Assembly (NCBI RefSeq): GCF_014207445.1
Contig: NZ_JACHEM010000006.1
Coordinates: 186,001-250,000 of the forward strand
Length of the DNA: 64,000 bases
Reading direction: 5' to 3'
From: Streptomyces candidus
GTDB lineage: Bacteria > Actinomycetota > Actinomycetes > Streptomycetales > Streptomycetaceae
Position 1 is the first letter of the stretch, and each line of letters opens with the position of its first letter. The notes beneath the pieces are model-generated. The model saw only the letters and a list, made by a program, of their open reading frames with translations, was not told where the DNA came from and did no database searches. Made by a program: the position numbers and the translations under genes. Shown piece by piece: positions 43,571 to 55,510 of this stretch.

Positions 43571-44935
43571 TCAGGCCTCCGTGCCGTGGCTCGTGCTGAT
43601 GAAGACGTTCTTGGTTTCGGTGAAGGCCGCGAGGGCGTCGGGGCCGAGTTCGCGGCCGAGGCCGGACTGGCCGTAACCGCCGAAGGGGGTCCAGTAGCGC
43701 ACGCTGCTGTGGGAGTTGACGGAGAGGTTGCCCGCCCGTACGGCCTGGGAGACGCGCAGGGCGCGGCCCACGTCGCGGGTCCAGATCGAACCGGACAGCC
43801 CGTAGTCGGTGGCGTTGGCCAGGCGGATCGCGTCGGCCTCGTCGTCGAAGGGGAGGACGACGGCGACGGGGCCGAAGATCTCTTCGGTGGCGGCGGGCGC
43901 GTCGGGGGCGAGGCCCGTGAGAACCGTCGGCGGGAACCAGAAGCCGGGGCCGGTGGGGGCCGTTCCGCGGATACCGGGGGCGTGCTCGTCGACGTACGAG
44001 CGGACCCGGTCCCGCTGCGTCCGGGAGATCAGCGGGCCCATCTGGGTCTTCTCGTCCAAGGGATCGCCGACGACGACCGACTCGACGGCAGGGGCCAGGA
44101 GTTCGAGGAAGCGGTCGTGGACGGAGCGCTCGACGAGGATGCGGGTGCGGGCGCAGCAGTCCTGGCCGGCGTTGTCCAGGAAGGACATGGGGGTGGCGGC
44201 GACAGCGGCTTCGAGGTCGGCGTCGGCGAAGACGATGTTGGGGCTCTTGCCGCCGAGTTCGAGGGTGACGCGCTTCACCCGGTCCGCGCACTTGGCCATG
44301 ACCGCCTTGCCGACACGGGCGGAGCCGGTGAAGACGATCTTGGCGACACCGGGGTGCTCGACGAGAGCGTTCCCGGCGACCGGGCCCTCTCCCGGGAGTA
44401 CCTGGAAGAGGTGCTCGGGCAGCCCTGCCTCCAGGGCGAGTTCGGCGAGGCGCAGCGCGGTGAGAGGGGTGGTCTCGGCAGGCTTGAGGAGCACCGCGTT
44501 GCCCGCGGCGAGGGCGGGGGCCGTCGCCCACGCGGCGATCGGCATGGGGAAGTTCCACGGGGCGATGACGCCGACGACGCCGAGCGGTTCCAGGAGGGTG
44601 ACGTCGAGTCCGTCGGGCACCGGGATCTGGCGGCCGTGGAGGCGTTCGGCTCCACCGGCGGCGTAGTCGAGGAGGTCGCGGACGTTGCCCGCTTCCCAGC
44701 GGGCATTGCCGAGGGTGTGGCCCGCTTCCCGCACCTCCAGCCGGGCGAGTTCCTCGATGTGCTCCTCGACGGTGACGGCGAAGCGCCGGAGGTGGCGGGC
44801 GCGGGCGGCCGGAGGGGTGGCGGCCCAGGCGCGCTGGACGCGCGTGGCGCGGGCGACGGCCGCGTCGACGTCCGCCGCCGTCGCGGCGGGGACGGTGGCG
44901 ATCACTTCTTCGGTGGCGGGGTTGAGGATCTGCAA
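43571..44935 (-). CDS. Aldehyde dehydrogenase of the glnA4 cluster
   Basis: 454-residue NAD(P)-dependent ALDH. The general base is in VTLELGGKSPN, the catalytic Cys in NAGQDCCART, with EEIFGPV and PFGGYGQSGLGRELG near the end. The start is TTG 44935 (TTG CAG ATC CTC) with AAGGA 6 bases upstream. It would convert gamma-glutamyl-aldehyde to the acid. A 9-bp hairpin lies between it and glnA4, which could reduce read-through. Confidence 0.92.
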   Translation of the reverse strand: MQILNPATEEVIATVPAATAADVDAAVARATRVQRAWAATPPAARARHLRRFAVTVEEHIEELARLEVREAGHTLGNARWEAGNVRDLLDYAAGGAERLHGRQIPVPDGLDVTLLEPLGVVGVIAPWNFPMPIAAWATAPALAAGNAVLLKPAETTPLTALRLAELALEAGLPEHLFQVLPGEGPVAGNALVEHPGVAKIVFTGSARVGKAVMAKCADRVKRVTLELGGKSPNIVFADADLEAAVAATPMSFLDNAGQDCCARTRILVERSVHDRFLELLAPAVESVVVGDPLDEKTQMGPLISRTQRDRVRSYVDEHAPGIRGTAPTGPGFWFPPTVLTGLAPDAPAATEEIFGPVAVVLPFDDEADAIRLANATDYGLSGSIWTRDVGRALRVSQAVRAGNLSVNSHSSVRYWTPFGGYGQSGLGRELGPDALAAFTETKNVFISTSHGTEA

Positions 44936-44972
44936 GGGGTTTCCTTACGGGGTGGGTCGGGTGGGGCTCTGC

Positions 44973-44994
44973 GGGGCCCGCCCGCGCGGGCCCC
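44973..44994 (-). terminator. GC hairpin between glnA4-like gene and ALDH gene
   Basis: 9-bp stem GGGGCCCGC/GCGGGCCCC with a 4-base loop, 38 bases ahead of the ALDH start. It may be an attenuator or an independent terminator inside the cluster. Confidence 0.5.
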
Positions 44995-45068
44995 CGTCAC
45001 ACTGGCGGTCCGGCCAACGGGTGAAGGGCGCAGCAGGGGCCGGACAGGAGGGCCGGGGTGCGGCCCCG

Positions 45069-45098
45069 GGCAGCGGAACCGAGGGCAGCGGAACCGAG
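45069..45098 (+). repeat. 15-bp tandem duplication
   Basis: GGCAGCGGAACCGAG occurs twice head to tail in the non-coding gap between glnA4 and the ALDH gene; the rest of the ~270-base gap shows no gene. Confidence 0.85.
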
Positions 45099-45204
45099 GG
45101 GTACGCGGGCACGCGCGGACTCGACGAGGGGCTCGCCGAAGAGCCGCCCCGGGTGGTCGCCGCAGGGCATCGGCCCGTCGCGCACCCCGGGGCGCGGCTC
45201 CGGC

Positions 45205-46581
45205 TCACATGCGTTCGAAGGAACGCCGCAGCTCCCAGTCCGTGACCGCGGCGTCGAAGGCCCGCAACTCGACGCGGGCCATGTTCGCGTAGTGCGCCAC
45301 CACCTCGTCGCCGAAGGCCGCCCGCGCGATCGGGCTGGCCTCCCACAGCTCCGCAGCCTCGCGCAGCGTGGTGGGGACGCGCTCGTAGTCGGCGGTGTAC
45401 GCGTTGCCCGTACAGGGTTCGGGGAGTTCCAGCTTGTGCTCGACGCCGTACAGGCCTGCGGCTATCAGGCCCGCGACGGCGAGGTAGGGGTTGACGTCGC
45501 CGCCGGGGAGCCGGTTCTCGAAGCGCATCGAGGGGCCGTGGCCGACGACGCGCAGCGAGCACGTGCGGTTGTCGTGGCCCCAGGCGACGGCGGTCGGGGC
45601 GAACGAGCCGGGCTGGAAGCGTTTGTACGAGTTGATGTTGGGCGCGTAGAGGAGGGAGAAGTCGCGCAGCGCGGCGAGCTGTCCGGCGAGGAAGTGGCGC
45701 ATCAGGGGGGACATGCCGTCGGGGCCGTCACCGGCCATCGCGCTCCGGTTGTCCGCGTCGCGCAGCGAGAGGTGGATGTGGCAGGAGTTGCCCTCGCGCT
45801 CGTTGTACTTCGCCATGAAGGTGAGCGAGACGCCTTCCTGGGCGGCGATCTCCTTGGCGCCGTTCTTGTAGATGGCGTGCTGGTCGCAGGTGGTGAGGGC
45901 CTCGTCGTACTTGAAGGCGATCTCGTGCTGGCCGGGGTTGCACTCGCCCTTGGCGGACTCCACGGTCAGACCCGCGGCGGCCATCTCGTTGCGGATGCGG
46001 CGCAGCAGGGGTTCGACGCGGCCGGTGCCGAGGATGGAGTAGTCGACGTTGTACTGGTTGACCGGCTCAAGGTCCCGGTAGTTGGCGTCCCAGGCCTGTT
46101 CGTAGGTGTCCTTGAAGACGAGGAACTCGAGTTCGGTGCCGGCGTGCGCGGTGTAGCCGAGTTCGGCGAGGCGCGCCATCTGGTGGCGCAGGATCTGGCG
46201 GGGCGCGGCGACGACCGGGGTGTCGTCGTGCCACATCAGGTCGGCCATCAGCAGGGCGGTGCCCTCGTTCCAGGGGACGCGGCGCAGGGTGGCGAGGTCG
46301 GGTCGCATGGCGAAGTCGCCGTAGCCGCTGTCCCAGGAGGACATGGCGTAGCCGTCGACGGTGTTGAGGTCGACGTCGACGGCCAAGAGGTAGTTGCAGC
46401 CCTCCGCTCCGTCGGTCAGCACGTCGTCGAGGAAGAACGGGGCGGCGAACCGTTTGCCGGTGAGTCGTCCCTGCATGTCGGGGAAGGCCAGCACCACGGT
46501 GTCGATCTCACCGCTCGCCACCAGCGCGCGCAGCTCCTCCAGCGGGAGCGGGGGTGTGCGGTCTGCCTCGGGAACTGCCAC
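45205..46581 (-). CDS. glnA4: Glutamine-synthetase-like gamma-glutamyl-amine ligase (GlnA4 type)
   Basis: 458 residues of the GS superfamily. Seen: GTELEF and ECNPGQHE (metal/glutamate site), GNSCHIHLSL, NSYKRFQPGSFAPTAV, WGHDNRTCSLR and RFENRLPGGDVNPYL (ATP/phosphate and glutamate-binding). The Tyr adenylylation loop of housekeeping GSI is missing. S. coelicolor GlnA4 (SCO1613) in the same neighbourhood was reported to make gamma-glutamylethanolamide, so the likely reaction is glutamate + ethanolamine + ATP. Divergent from the FadR-type regulator, transcribed with ALDH and SDR. Confidence 0.9.
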   Translation of the reverse strand: MAVPEADRTPPLPLEELRALVASGEIDTVVLAFPDMQGRLTGKRFAAPFFLDDVLTDGAEGCNYLLAVDVDLNTVDGYAMSSWDSGYGDFAMRPDLATLRRVPWNEGTALLMADLMWHDDTPVVAAPRQILRHQMARLAELGYTAHAGTELEFLVFKDTYEQAWDANYRDLEPVNQYNVDYSILGTGRVEPLLRRIRNEMAAAGLTVESAKGECNPGQHEIAFKYDEALTTCDQHAIYKNGAKEIAAQEGVSLTFMAKYNEREGNSCHIHLSLRDADNRSAMAGDGPDGMSPLMRHFLAGQLAALRDFSLLYAPNINSYKRFQPGSFAPTAVAWGHDNRTCSLRVVGHGPSMRFENRLPGGDVNPYLAVAGLIAAGLYGVEHKLELPEPCTGNAYTADYERVPTTLREAAELWEASPIARAAFGDEVVAHYANMARVELRAFDAAVTDWELRRSFERM

Positions 46582-46622
46582 GGGAAAGCCCTCCAGGGTC
46601 GGCCGGAGCCCTTAAGGTATTC

Positions 46623-46641
46623 CCCAAGACCATTGCTTGGG
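46623..46641. promoter_or_regulatory. Palindrome between glnA4 and the FadR-type gene
   Basis: CCCAAG-N7-CTTGGG with centre ACCATTG. The centre repeats the outer half of the perfect palindrome at 47440-47463, so the same regulator may bind both. Confidence 0.45.
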
Positions 46642-46657
46642 AAGAGGGTTCGGGAAC

Positions 46658-47395
46658 ATGGCGAAGGGCGGGGCGGGTGATGTGAACGGCGACCGGTTGA
46701 CGGCCGTACTGCGTCCGGTGCGGGCCGGGAACGGCTTCGAGGAGGCCTTGGAGCAGGTGCTGCAGGTACTGCGGCTCGGCCTGGTACCGGCCGGTGGACG
46801 GCTGCCCGCGGAGCGGGACCTGGCGGAGCGGCTGCGCATCAGCCGGGTCACCCTGCGCGAGGTGCTCAAGGTGCTCCAGGACCAGGGGCTGGTGGAGAGC
46901 AGGCGCGGGAGGTACGGGGGCACGTTCGTGTGCCGCCGCCCGGAGAACCCCGGGGGTGACGAACTCCGGCGCAGGGTCGCCTCGCTGGACGTGGAGGACG
47001 CGCTGCGCTTCCGCGAGGTGCTGGAGGTGGGGGCGGCCGGGCTCTGCGCGGACCGGGGACTGGACGGCCCCGGGGCGGACCGGCTGCGGGCCGCGCTGGC
47101 CGCCACGCACGACGCCCCCCTCGCCGACTACCGGCGGGCGGACACGCTGCTGCACCTGACGCTGGCCGGGCTGGCCGGCTCGCCGCGGCTCAGCGCGCAG
47201 TACGCCGCCGTACGGGCCGAGGTGAACGGACTCCTGGACTGCATACCCCTGCTGGTGCGCAACCTGGAGCACTCCCAGCAGCAGCACACGGCACTCGTGG
47301 AGGCCGTCATCGAAGGGGACGCGGAGGCGGCGCGCGAGGTGATGCGCGAGCACTGCTCGGGGACGGCCGCCCTCCTCCGGGGCTTCCTCTCGTAA
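46658..47395 (+). CDS. FadR/GntR-family regulator of the glnA4 cluster
   Basis: 245 residues. A GntR winged helix (LPAERDLAERLRISRVTLREVLKVLQDQGLV, ~50-95) is followed by a FadR-type FCD helical ligand domain (LRFREVLEVGAAGLCA, ...ADTLLHLTLAGLAG, HTALVEAVIEGDAEAAREVMREHC). The Asp and His positions of the metal-binding FCD pocket are visible. ATG 46658 follows GGGAAGAGGG. It is divergent from glnA4 and followed by the permease; probably the local repressor responding to a pathway intermediate. Confidence 0.88.
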   Translation: MAKGGAGDVNGDRLTAVLRPVRAGNGFEEALEQVLQVLRLGLVPAGGRLPAERDLAERLRISRVTLREVLKVLQDQGLVESRRGRYGGTFVCRRPENPGGDELRRRVASLDVEDALRFREVLEVGAAGLCADRGLDGPGADRLRAALAATHDAPLADYRRADTLLHLTLAGLAGSPRLSAQYAAVRAEVNGLLDCIPLLVRNLEHSQQQHTALVEAVIEGDAEAAREVMREHCSGTAALLRGFLS

Positions 47396-47439
47396 CTCCC
47401 GCGTCACGCGAGGGGGTTGCGCGGGAGCCGTTCCGGCCG

Positions 47440-47463
47440 CAATGGTGTGGTCCCACACCATTG
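47440..47463 (+). promoter_or_regulatory. Perfect 24-bp palindrome over the permease promoter
   Basis: CAATGGTGTGG-TC-CCACACCATTG, 11-bp arms. It covers the expected -10 of a promoter with TTGCGC at 47417, and lies 23 bases before ATG 47487. TGGT...ACCA is the GntR/FadR-type half-site pattern. It also rules out the GTG at 47442 as the permease start. Confidence 0.75.
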
Positions 47464-47486
47464 TCAGGCGACGGCGGGAGCGGCCC

Positions 47487-48971
<1,485 letters not shown>

Positions 48972-49003
48972 CCCCCGTACCGCTTCAGTGGGAGGAACCG
49001 CAC

Positions 49004-49747
49004 GTGTCCGTCAAGCCCCTCGTCGGCATCAGCACCTACCTGGAGTCGTCCGTGCGATGGGGCGTCTGGGACCTTCCCGCCGCCCTGGTCCCCGCGGGCT
49101 ACCCGCAGCTCGTCCAGGCGTCGGGCGGCAGCGCCCTCCTGCTGCCGCCCGACGATCCGGCGTACGCGGCCCAGGTCGTCGCCCGGCTCGACGCGCTGGT
49201 GATCGCGGGAGGCCCCGACGTGGATCCCGTACGGTACGCAGCCGAGCGCGAGCCGCGCACCGGGCCGCCCGCCACGGCGCGCGACGCGTGGGAACTGGCC
49301 CTGATCCGGGCGGCGTTGGACTCCCGGACCCCGCTGCTCGGCGTGTGCCGGGGCATGCAGCTGCTGAACGTGGCGCTCGGCGGGACCCTCGTCCAGCACC
49401 TCGACGGGCACGCCGTGACGGTCGGCGCCTTCGGGACCCACCCGGTACGGACGGTGCCCGGCACGCGCTGCGCGGAGATCCTGCCGGGCAGCAGCGACGT
49501 ACCGGCCTACCACCACCAGGCCGTCCTGCGGGTGGGCGAGGGCCTGGTGGTCTCCGCGTACGCGGCGGACGGCACCGTGGAGGCGATCGAACTCCCGGGC
49601 GAGAGCTGGGCGTTGGGCGTCCAGTGGCACCCGGAGATGGGCACCGACCTGCGGCTGTCACAGGCACTGGTGTCGGCCGCCCTCGGCGTCCCCCACGAGG
49701 CAGGGACGGCGGGAGCCGACGGCGTCCTGACCGCCGGACGCCCGTAG
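49004..49747 (+). CDS. Gamma-glutamyl hydrolase, peptidase C26 (PuuD-like)
   Basis: 247 residues, class-I glutamine-amidotransferase fold. Catalytic Cys in LLGVCRGMQLLN (~115) and His-Glu in GVQWHPEM (~210); VIAGGPDVDP forms the oxyanion region. PuuD-type enzymes cleave gamma-glutamyl amides, here probably gamma-glutamylglycine or the related acid, to release glutamate. GTG 49004 follows GGGAGGAA. Starts 32 bases after the permease, so same operon. Confidence 0.9.
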   Translation: MSVKPLVGISTYLESSVRWGVWDLPAALVPAGYPQLVQASGGSALLLPPDDPAYAAQVVARLDALVIAGGPDVDPVRYAAEREPRTGPPATARDAWELALIRAALDSRTPLLGVCRGMQLLNVALGGTLVQHLDGHAVTVGAFGTHPVRTVPGTRCAEILPGSSDVPAYHHQAVLRVGEGLVVSAYAADGTVEAIELPGESWALGVQWHPEMGTDLRLSQALVSAALGVPHEAGTAGADGVLTAGRP

Positions 49748-49894
49748 GGACACGCCCCGGCTGCAACGGCGCACCGAAGGCTCCGTTCACCCGTCCGCGC
49801 ACCCATCCGCCCGCCCCGCCGCTCCGAATCACCCGCGGGGGTTCACAGTGGAGGGGCGGGAAGACGGAAGTCACAGGAGCGAGGAGGCGACGGC

Positions 49895-51370
49895 GTGCGG
49901 TGTCTGGTGACCGGGGCGAGCGGCTACATCGGCGGAAGGCTGGTGCCCGAACTGCTGGCCGCCGGGTACGAAGTGCGCTGTCTGGCGCGCACCCCCGCCA
50001 AGCTGCGGGACTTCCCCTGGGCCGGGCAGGTGGAGACGGTACGGGGTGACGTGACGGACCCGGAGTCGACGCGCCGGGCCATGGAGGGGGTGGATGTCGC
50101 GTACTACCTGGTGCACGCCCTCGGCACCGGCAAGGGCTTCGAGAGGACCGACCGGGAAGCCGCGCGGAACTTCGGCGAGCAGGCGAACCGGGCCGGCGTC
50201 GGGCGCATCGTCTACCTGGGCGGACTCACCCCGGCCGGAGTCGCGGAGCACGAGCTGTCGCCGCATCTGCGTTCGCGTGCCGAGGTCGGGCGGATCCTGA
50301 TGGACTCCGGGGTCCCGACGGCGGCCCTGCGCGCGGCGGTGATCATCGGTTCGGGCTCGGCGTCGTTCGAGATGCTGCGGTACCTGACGGAGCGGCTGCC
50401 GCTGATGGTGACGCCCAGCTGGGTGCGCACCCGGATCCAGCCGGTCGCGGTGCGGGACGTGCTGCGGCTGCTCGTCGGCTGCGCCCGGCTCCCGGAGGAC
50501 GTGAACCGGACCTTCGACGTCGGCGGGCCGGACGTCCTCACCTACCGGGACATGATGCAGCGGTACGCCCGGGTGGCCGGGCTCCCCCGGCGGCTGATCC
50601 TGCCCCTGCCGGTGCTCACCCCGGGACTGTCCAGCCACTGGGTGGGGCTGATCACGCCGGTTCCCGCGTCGATCGCCCGGCCGCTCGCGGAGTCGCTGCG
50701 GCACGAGGTGGTGTGCGCGGAGCACGACATCGAGCAGTACGTACCCCGCGCGGCCCAGGACCAGGACGGCGGGCCGATCGGCTTCGAACGGGCCGTGGAG
50801 CTGGCGTTGCGCCGGGTCCAGGAGGCCGACGTCACCACCCGCTGGTCGAACGCGTCCGTGCCGGGAACGCCGAGCGACCCGCTGCCCACCGACCCCGCCT
50901 GGGCGGGCGGCAGCCTCTACACCGACCTGCGGGAAGCGGTGGTGGACGCCACGCCGGAACGGCTGTGGCGGGTGATCGAAGGCATCGGCGGAGAGAACGG
51001 CTGGTACTCGTTCCCGCTGGCCTGGGCGGTACGGGGGTGGATGGACCGCCTGGTGGGCGGCGTGGGCCTGCGGCGCGGACGGCGGGACGCGGCGCGGCTG
51101 CGGGTCGGGGACTCGCTCGACTTCTGGCGGGTCGAGGAGATCGAGCCGGGGAAGCTGCTGCGGCTGCGGGCCGAGATGCGGGTGCCGGGGCTCGCCTGGC
51201 TGGAGCTGGCCGTCGAACGGGACGAGCGGGGCCGGACGGTCTACCGGCAGCGGGCGGTCTTCCACCCGCACGGGCTGGCCGGGCACGCGTACTGGTGGAG
51301 CGTGGCACCGTTCCACGGCGTGGTGTTCGGCGGGATGGTGCGCAACATCGCGGCAGCCGCGACCGCGTGA
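49895..51370 (+). CDS. Atypical SDR with DUF2867 domain
   Basis: 491 residues. The first ~300 are an extended/atypical NAD(P)-binding SDR (LVTGASGYIGGRLVPELL at 4-21; YYLVHAL in place of the YxxxK catalytic pair), followed by DUF2867 (~330-490), a START-like domain (SLYTDLREAVVDATPERLWRVIE, WYSFPLAWAVRGWMDRL). Related actinobacterial proteins are membrane-associated NAD(P)H-binding proteins of unknown role. GAGGAGG precedes GTG 49895. Confidence 0.88.
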   Translation: MRCLVTGASGYIGGRLVPELLAAGYEVRCLARTPAKLRDFPWAGQVETVRGDVTDPESTRRAMEGVDVAYYLVHALGTGKGFERTDREAARNFGEQANRAGVGRIVYLGGLTPAGVAEHELSPHLRSRAEVGRILMDSGVPTAALRAAVIIGSGSASFEMLRYLTERLPLMVTPSWVRTRIQPVAVRDVLRLLVGCARLPEDVNRTFDVGGPDVLTYRDMMQRYARVAGLPRRLILPLPVLTPGLSSHWVGLITPVPASIARPLAESLRHEVVCAEHDIEQYVPRAAQDQDGGPIGFERAVELALRRVQEADVTTRWSNASVPGTPSDPLPTDPAWAGGSLYTDLREAVVDATPERLWRVIEGIGGENGWYSFPLAWAVRGWMDRLVGGVGLRRGRRDAARLRVGDSLDFWRVEEIEPGKLLRLRAEMRVPGLAWLELAVERDERGRTVYRQRAVFHPHGLAGHAYWWSVAPFHGVVFGGMVRNIAAAATA

Positions 51371-51457
51371 CGGCACGTCTCCGCCTAGTGGGCGGGTGAC
51401 GTCGCGTCGGCCGCGGTCGCGGCAGCCCGTCGTGAGTCCGCGCGGACGCGCCCGGAC

Positions 51458-51922
51458 TCAGAGCTTCGTACCGGCGAGAAGTTTTGTCAGCGGCCCGCGG
51501 CTGTGCTGCTCGACCCGGCGGCCCGCCGCGAAGGACGCGGCGCCCAGCGCGACGACTCCCGCGCCCGCCCCGGCGACGATCGCCTTGCGGTTGTTGATGA
51601 GCGTCCACGCCGTGGTGGCCTTCGACGCGACCTTCCCGGAAGCGGACTCCAGGGCCTGCTTCCCGGCCTGGACCCCCTTGAGCCCTGCGGCCGTCGCGCT
51701 CTGCGCGGCGCTCGTCGCCTTCCCGGCGACGTCCTTCACGGGTGTGGTGGCGTCCTTGGCCTTGTCGGCGGCGCCCTTGGCCTGCGAAGTGGTGTCCTGG
51801 GCAGTGGCCTTGGTGTCGGTCGCGGCCTTCTTGGCATCGGTGGCGGTGGACTTCGCGGCACCGGTGGCATGGGACTTGGCATCGGTGGCAGTGGACTTGG
51901 CGTTCGAATTCTGTGCAGTCAT
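51458..51922 (-). CDS. LEA-like Ala/Lys/Thr repeat protein with membrane segment
   Basis: 154 residues. The first ~95 consist of degenerate AK-TATDAKK and related units, charged and Ala-rich, likely helical like late-embryogenesis-abundant or stress proteins. A hydrophobic stretch at ~115-135 (AIVAGAGAGVVALGAASFAAG) then a basic tail. No family is certain. ATG 51922; the GTG two codons earlier is also possible. Convergent with the DUF2867 gene. Confidence 0.65.
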   Translation of the reverse strand: MTAQNSNAKSTATDAKSHATGAAKSTATDAKKAATDTKATAQDTTSQAKGAADKAKDATTPVKDVAGKATSAAQSATAAGLKGVQAGKQALESASGKVASKATTAWTLINNRKAIVAGAGAGVVALGAASFAAGRRVEQHSRGPLTKLLAGTKL

Positions 51923-52077
51923 GAACACCGGGTATCCGCTCGTCCACACCGCAAACAACAACACGCGGCCCAAGAGGGCGACCGGTTCGCCCCGGTCGGG
52001 TTCCGGCAACGGGTCCCGGTCCACGTGACGGTTCATCAGGACGTGGGCCGGGAGCCGTTGTTGCCCGCCGCTCCGCG

Positions 52078-53007
52078 TCATCGCTCCCGCGTCAGCCCCA
52101 GCAGGTCCCTTCCCGGGCCCACCGGCGCCGGCCCCACGGGCCAGACCGCGCGCAGGTCGCGGCGCAGTTCCACCCCGTCCACCTCGACCGGCACCAGCCG
52201 GCGCGCGCCCACTTCCTCCCCCACGGCCAGTTCGCTCAGCACGCTCGGTCCCGCCCCGCTCACGGCCGCGGCCTTCACGGCCGTCGTGGAGGACAGTTCG
52301 AGGAGGGGCAGCGCGAGGCCGCCGTACGGGGCGAGGGCCGCATCGAGGACCTGCCGGGTTCCCGACCCCTCCTCGCGCAGGATCAGCGGCGTGGACGCCA
52401 GCTCGGCCGCGCCCACCGGTCGCCGGCGCCGCGCCCACGGGTGGCCCGGTGCCGTGACGACCACCAGCCGGTCGCGCCTGATGACCACCCCGTCCAGCCC
52501 CTCCGGCATCGCCGTGCCCTCCACGAACCCCAGGTCCGCGGATCCGTCGAGCAGGCTCCGGGCCACGGCCGCGGAGTTGCCGGCCTGGAGCGAGACCGCC
52601 GTGCCGGGCCGTTCCGCCTGGAGGGCGACGAGCCAGCCCGGCAGCAGGTACTCGGCGATCGTCATGCTCGCGGCGACACGCAGCCGCGAATCCCGCTGTC
52701 CGCGCAGCGCCCGCGCCCCCGCGTCGAACGCCTCGGCGGCCTCCACGATCCGCCGCGACCAGTCGGTGACGAGGACTCCGGCCTCCGTCAGCCGCGAACC
52801 CCGCGGCGAACGCTCGACCAGGGTCACGCCGAGCTGCCGCTCCATCGACCGGATCCGGCCGCTCGCGGCGGGCTGCGAGACGCCCAGCTCCTTGGCGGCG
52901 CGCCCCAGGCTGCCGAGCCGGGCCACGGCGAGCAGCAGTTCCATGGCGGCCAGGTCCGGGACGCGATGCGAGAGAGGGGACGGGAGGGACGGTTCGCCGG
53001 GGCTCAT
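52078..53007 (-). CDS. LysR-family regulator
   Basis: 309 residues with N-terminal HTH (MELLLAVARLGSLGRAAKELGVSQPAASGRIRSMERQLG, ~22-60) and a periplasmic-binding-fold effector domain. Divergent from the TDT transporter. Minus-strand TAAGCT (53014-53019) lies 6 bases before the ATG, so the transcript is probably leaderless. Confidence 0.92.
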   Translation of the reverse strand: MSPGEPSLPSPLSHRVPDLAAMELLLAVARLGSLGRAAKELGVSQPAASGRIRSMERQLGVTLVERSPRGSRLTEAGVLVTDWSRRIVEAAEAFDAGARALRGQRDSRLRVAASMTIAEYLLPGWLVALQAERPGTAVSLQAGNSAAVARSLLDGSADLGFVEGTAMPEGLDGVVIRRDRLVVVTAPGHPWARRRRPVGAAELASTPLILREEGSGTRQVLDAALAPYGGLALPLLELSSTTAVKAAAVSGAGPSVLSELAVGEEVGARRLVPVEVDGVELRRDLRAVWPVGPAPVGPGRDLLGLTRER

Positions 53008-53020
53008 AACCCCAGCTTAT
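53006..53020. promoter_or_regulatory. LysR-type T-N11-A box
   Basis: ATAA-N7-TTAT spans the LysR start codon and its -10, so autorepression would be direct. The transporter gene begins 58 bases on. Confidence 0.45.
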
Positions 53021-53077
53021 GTCCTCATAGAGGCGTTGTCCCTGGTGGGAGGGACAGCCGCGGCGGACCCTGGTGCC

Positions 53078-54229
<1,152 letters not shown>

Positions 54230-54919
54230 GCGAGGGCCCGTACCAGGTGAGCATCCGCCCGTCGACGAGGGCCGCCGCACGGCCGGGGAAAGCCTCCGGC
54301 CCGTCCTCGGCGGTGAACCGGTAGGGCTCGTCCGGCAGGACCACCAACTCGGCTTCGCAGACGTGGAGTTCGTCGATTCCGATCCTCGGGTAGCGGTCCT
54401 CGTGCGAGGCGTACGCGTTCGCCACGCCGAGCCGGCGCAGCAGGTCCCCGGCGAAGGTGTCCCGGCCCAGCACCATCCACGGCCGCCGCCAGACCGGCAC
54501 GACCGCCCGGCACGGCGCGGCCAGCACCGGCACCGCGTCCCAAGCCGCCCGCGCGTCGTCCATCCAGGTCACGCGCCCGGCGGCCCCGCAGGCGCGCAGT
54601 GTCCTGGCCAGTTCGGCGAAGGCCTGCTGAAGGGTGCGCACCTCGGTGACGAGGACCTCGACGCCCGCCTCCCGCAGGGCGGCCACGTCCGGTGCGCGGT
54701 TCTCCTCCTCGTTGGCGAGCACGAGATCGGGGCGCAGCGCGAGGACCGCCGGGACGTCCGGGTTCTTGGTACCGCCGACGCGCACGACGCCGGGCCCGAG
54801 GTCCGCCGGGTGCGTGCACCAGTCCGTGGCGCCGACGAGCGCCCCGGGCACGGTGACGGCGACGGCCTCGGTCAGCGAGGGGACCAGCGAGACGACCCGT
54901 TTCCGCGGCGGTTCCGTGC

Positions 54920-55510
54920 TCACCGCCGGGACCCGTCCGCCGCGTCGATGTGCTCGGCGACCGCCACGACCACGAGTCGCGTGCCGGGTTCGGTGGCCCG
55001 CCAGCGGTGCCGGACGCCGCCGGACAGGTGCAGCGCGTCGCCCCTGGACAGCCGGTAGGCGCGGCCCTCCGCCTCGACCTCCACCGCGCCGTCGGCGACG
55101 TACATCAGCTCGTCGTTGCGGTGCTGGTACTCCCGCCCCGCGTCCTGCATCCCGGTGAATTCCAGGGCGTGCAGCTGATGGTGTCCGCGCACCAACGGCC
55201 GTACCCCCGCACCCGGTTCCAGGCCGGGGTCCTCGCCGGCCCGTACGAGGTCCACCGACAGCGCGGAGTCCGCGGCGGCGAGGAGCTGCGGCGCGGTCGT
55301 CTCCAGGGCGTCCGCGACCCGCTGGAGCGAACGCATGCTGGGTCTGGCCCGCTCGTTCTCTATCTGACTGAGGAAGGGCACGGACAGTCCGCTGCGCTCG
55401 GCGACCACGGCGAGGGTCAGCCCCAGGGCGCGGCGGCGCCTGCGCACTGCCGTACCGACCCGGACGATCGCCTTGTCGTCCTTCTTGTCGTCCTTGTCGT
55501 CCCTCGGCAT
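54920..55510 (-). CDS. XRE-cupin transcriptional regulator
   Basis: 196 residues. Lys/Asp-rich N-terminus, HTH at ~18-75 (VGTAVRRRRRALGLTLAVVAERSGLSVPFLSQIENERARPSMRSL) and C-terminal cupin ~105-185 (EYQHRNDELMYVADGAVEVEAEG, GDALHLSGGVRH). Translationally coupled to the metal-receptor-like gene. GGAG precedes ATG 55510. Confidence 0.88.
   Translation of the reverse strand: MPRDDKDDKKDDKAIVRVGTAVRRRRRALGLTLAVVAERSGLSVPFLSQIENERARPSMRSLQRVADALETTAPQLLAAADSALSVDLVRAGEDPGLEPGAGVRPLVRGHHQLHALEFTGMQDAGREYQHRNDELMYVADGAVEVEAEGRAYRLSRGDALHLSGGVRHRWRATEPGTRLVVVAVAEHIDAADGSRR

Noticed and set aside
47442..47486. Upstream GTG start for the permease
   Set aside because: It lies inside the palindromic operator and has no ribosome site; ATG 47487 has GGGAG.
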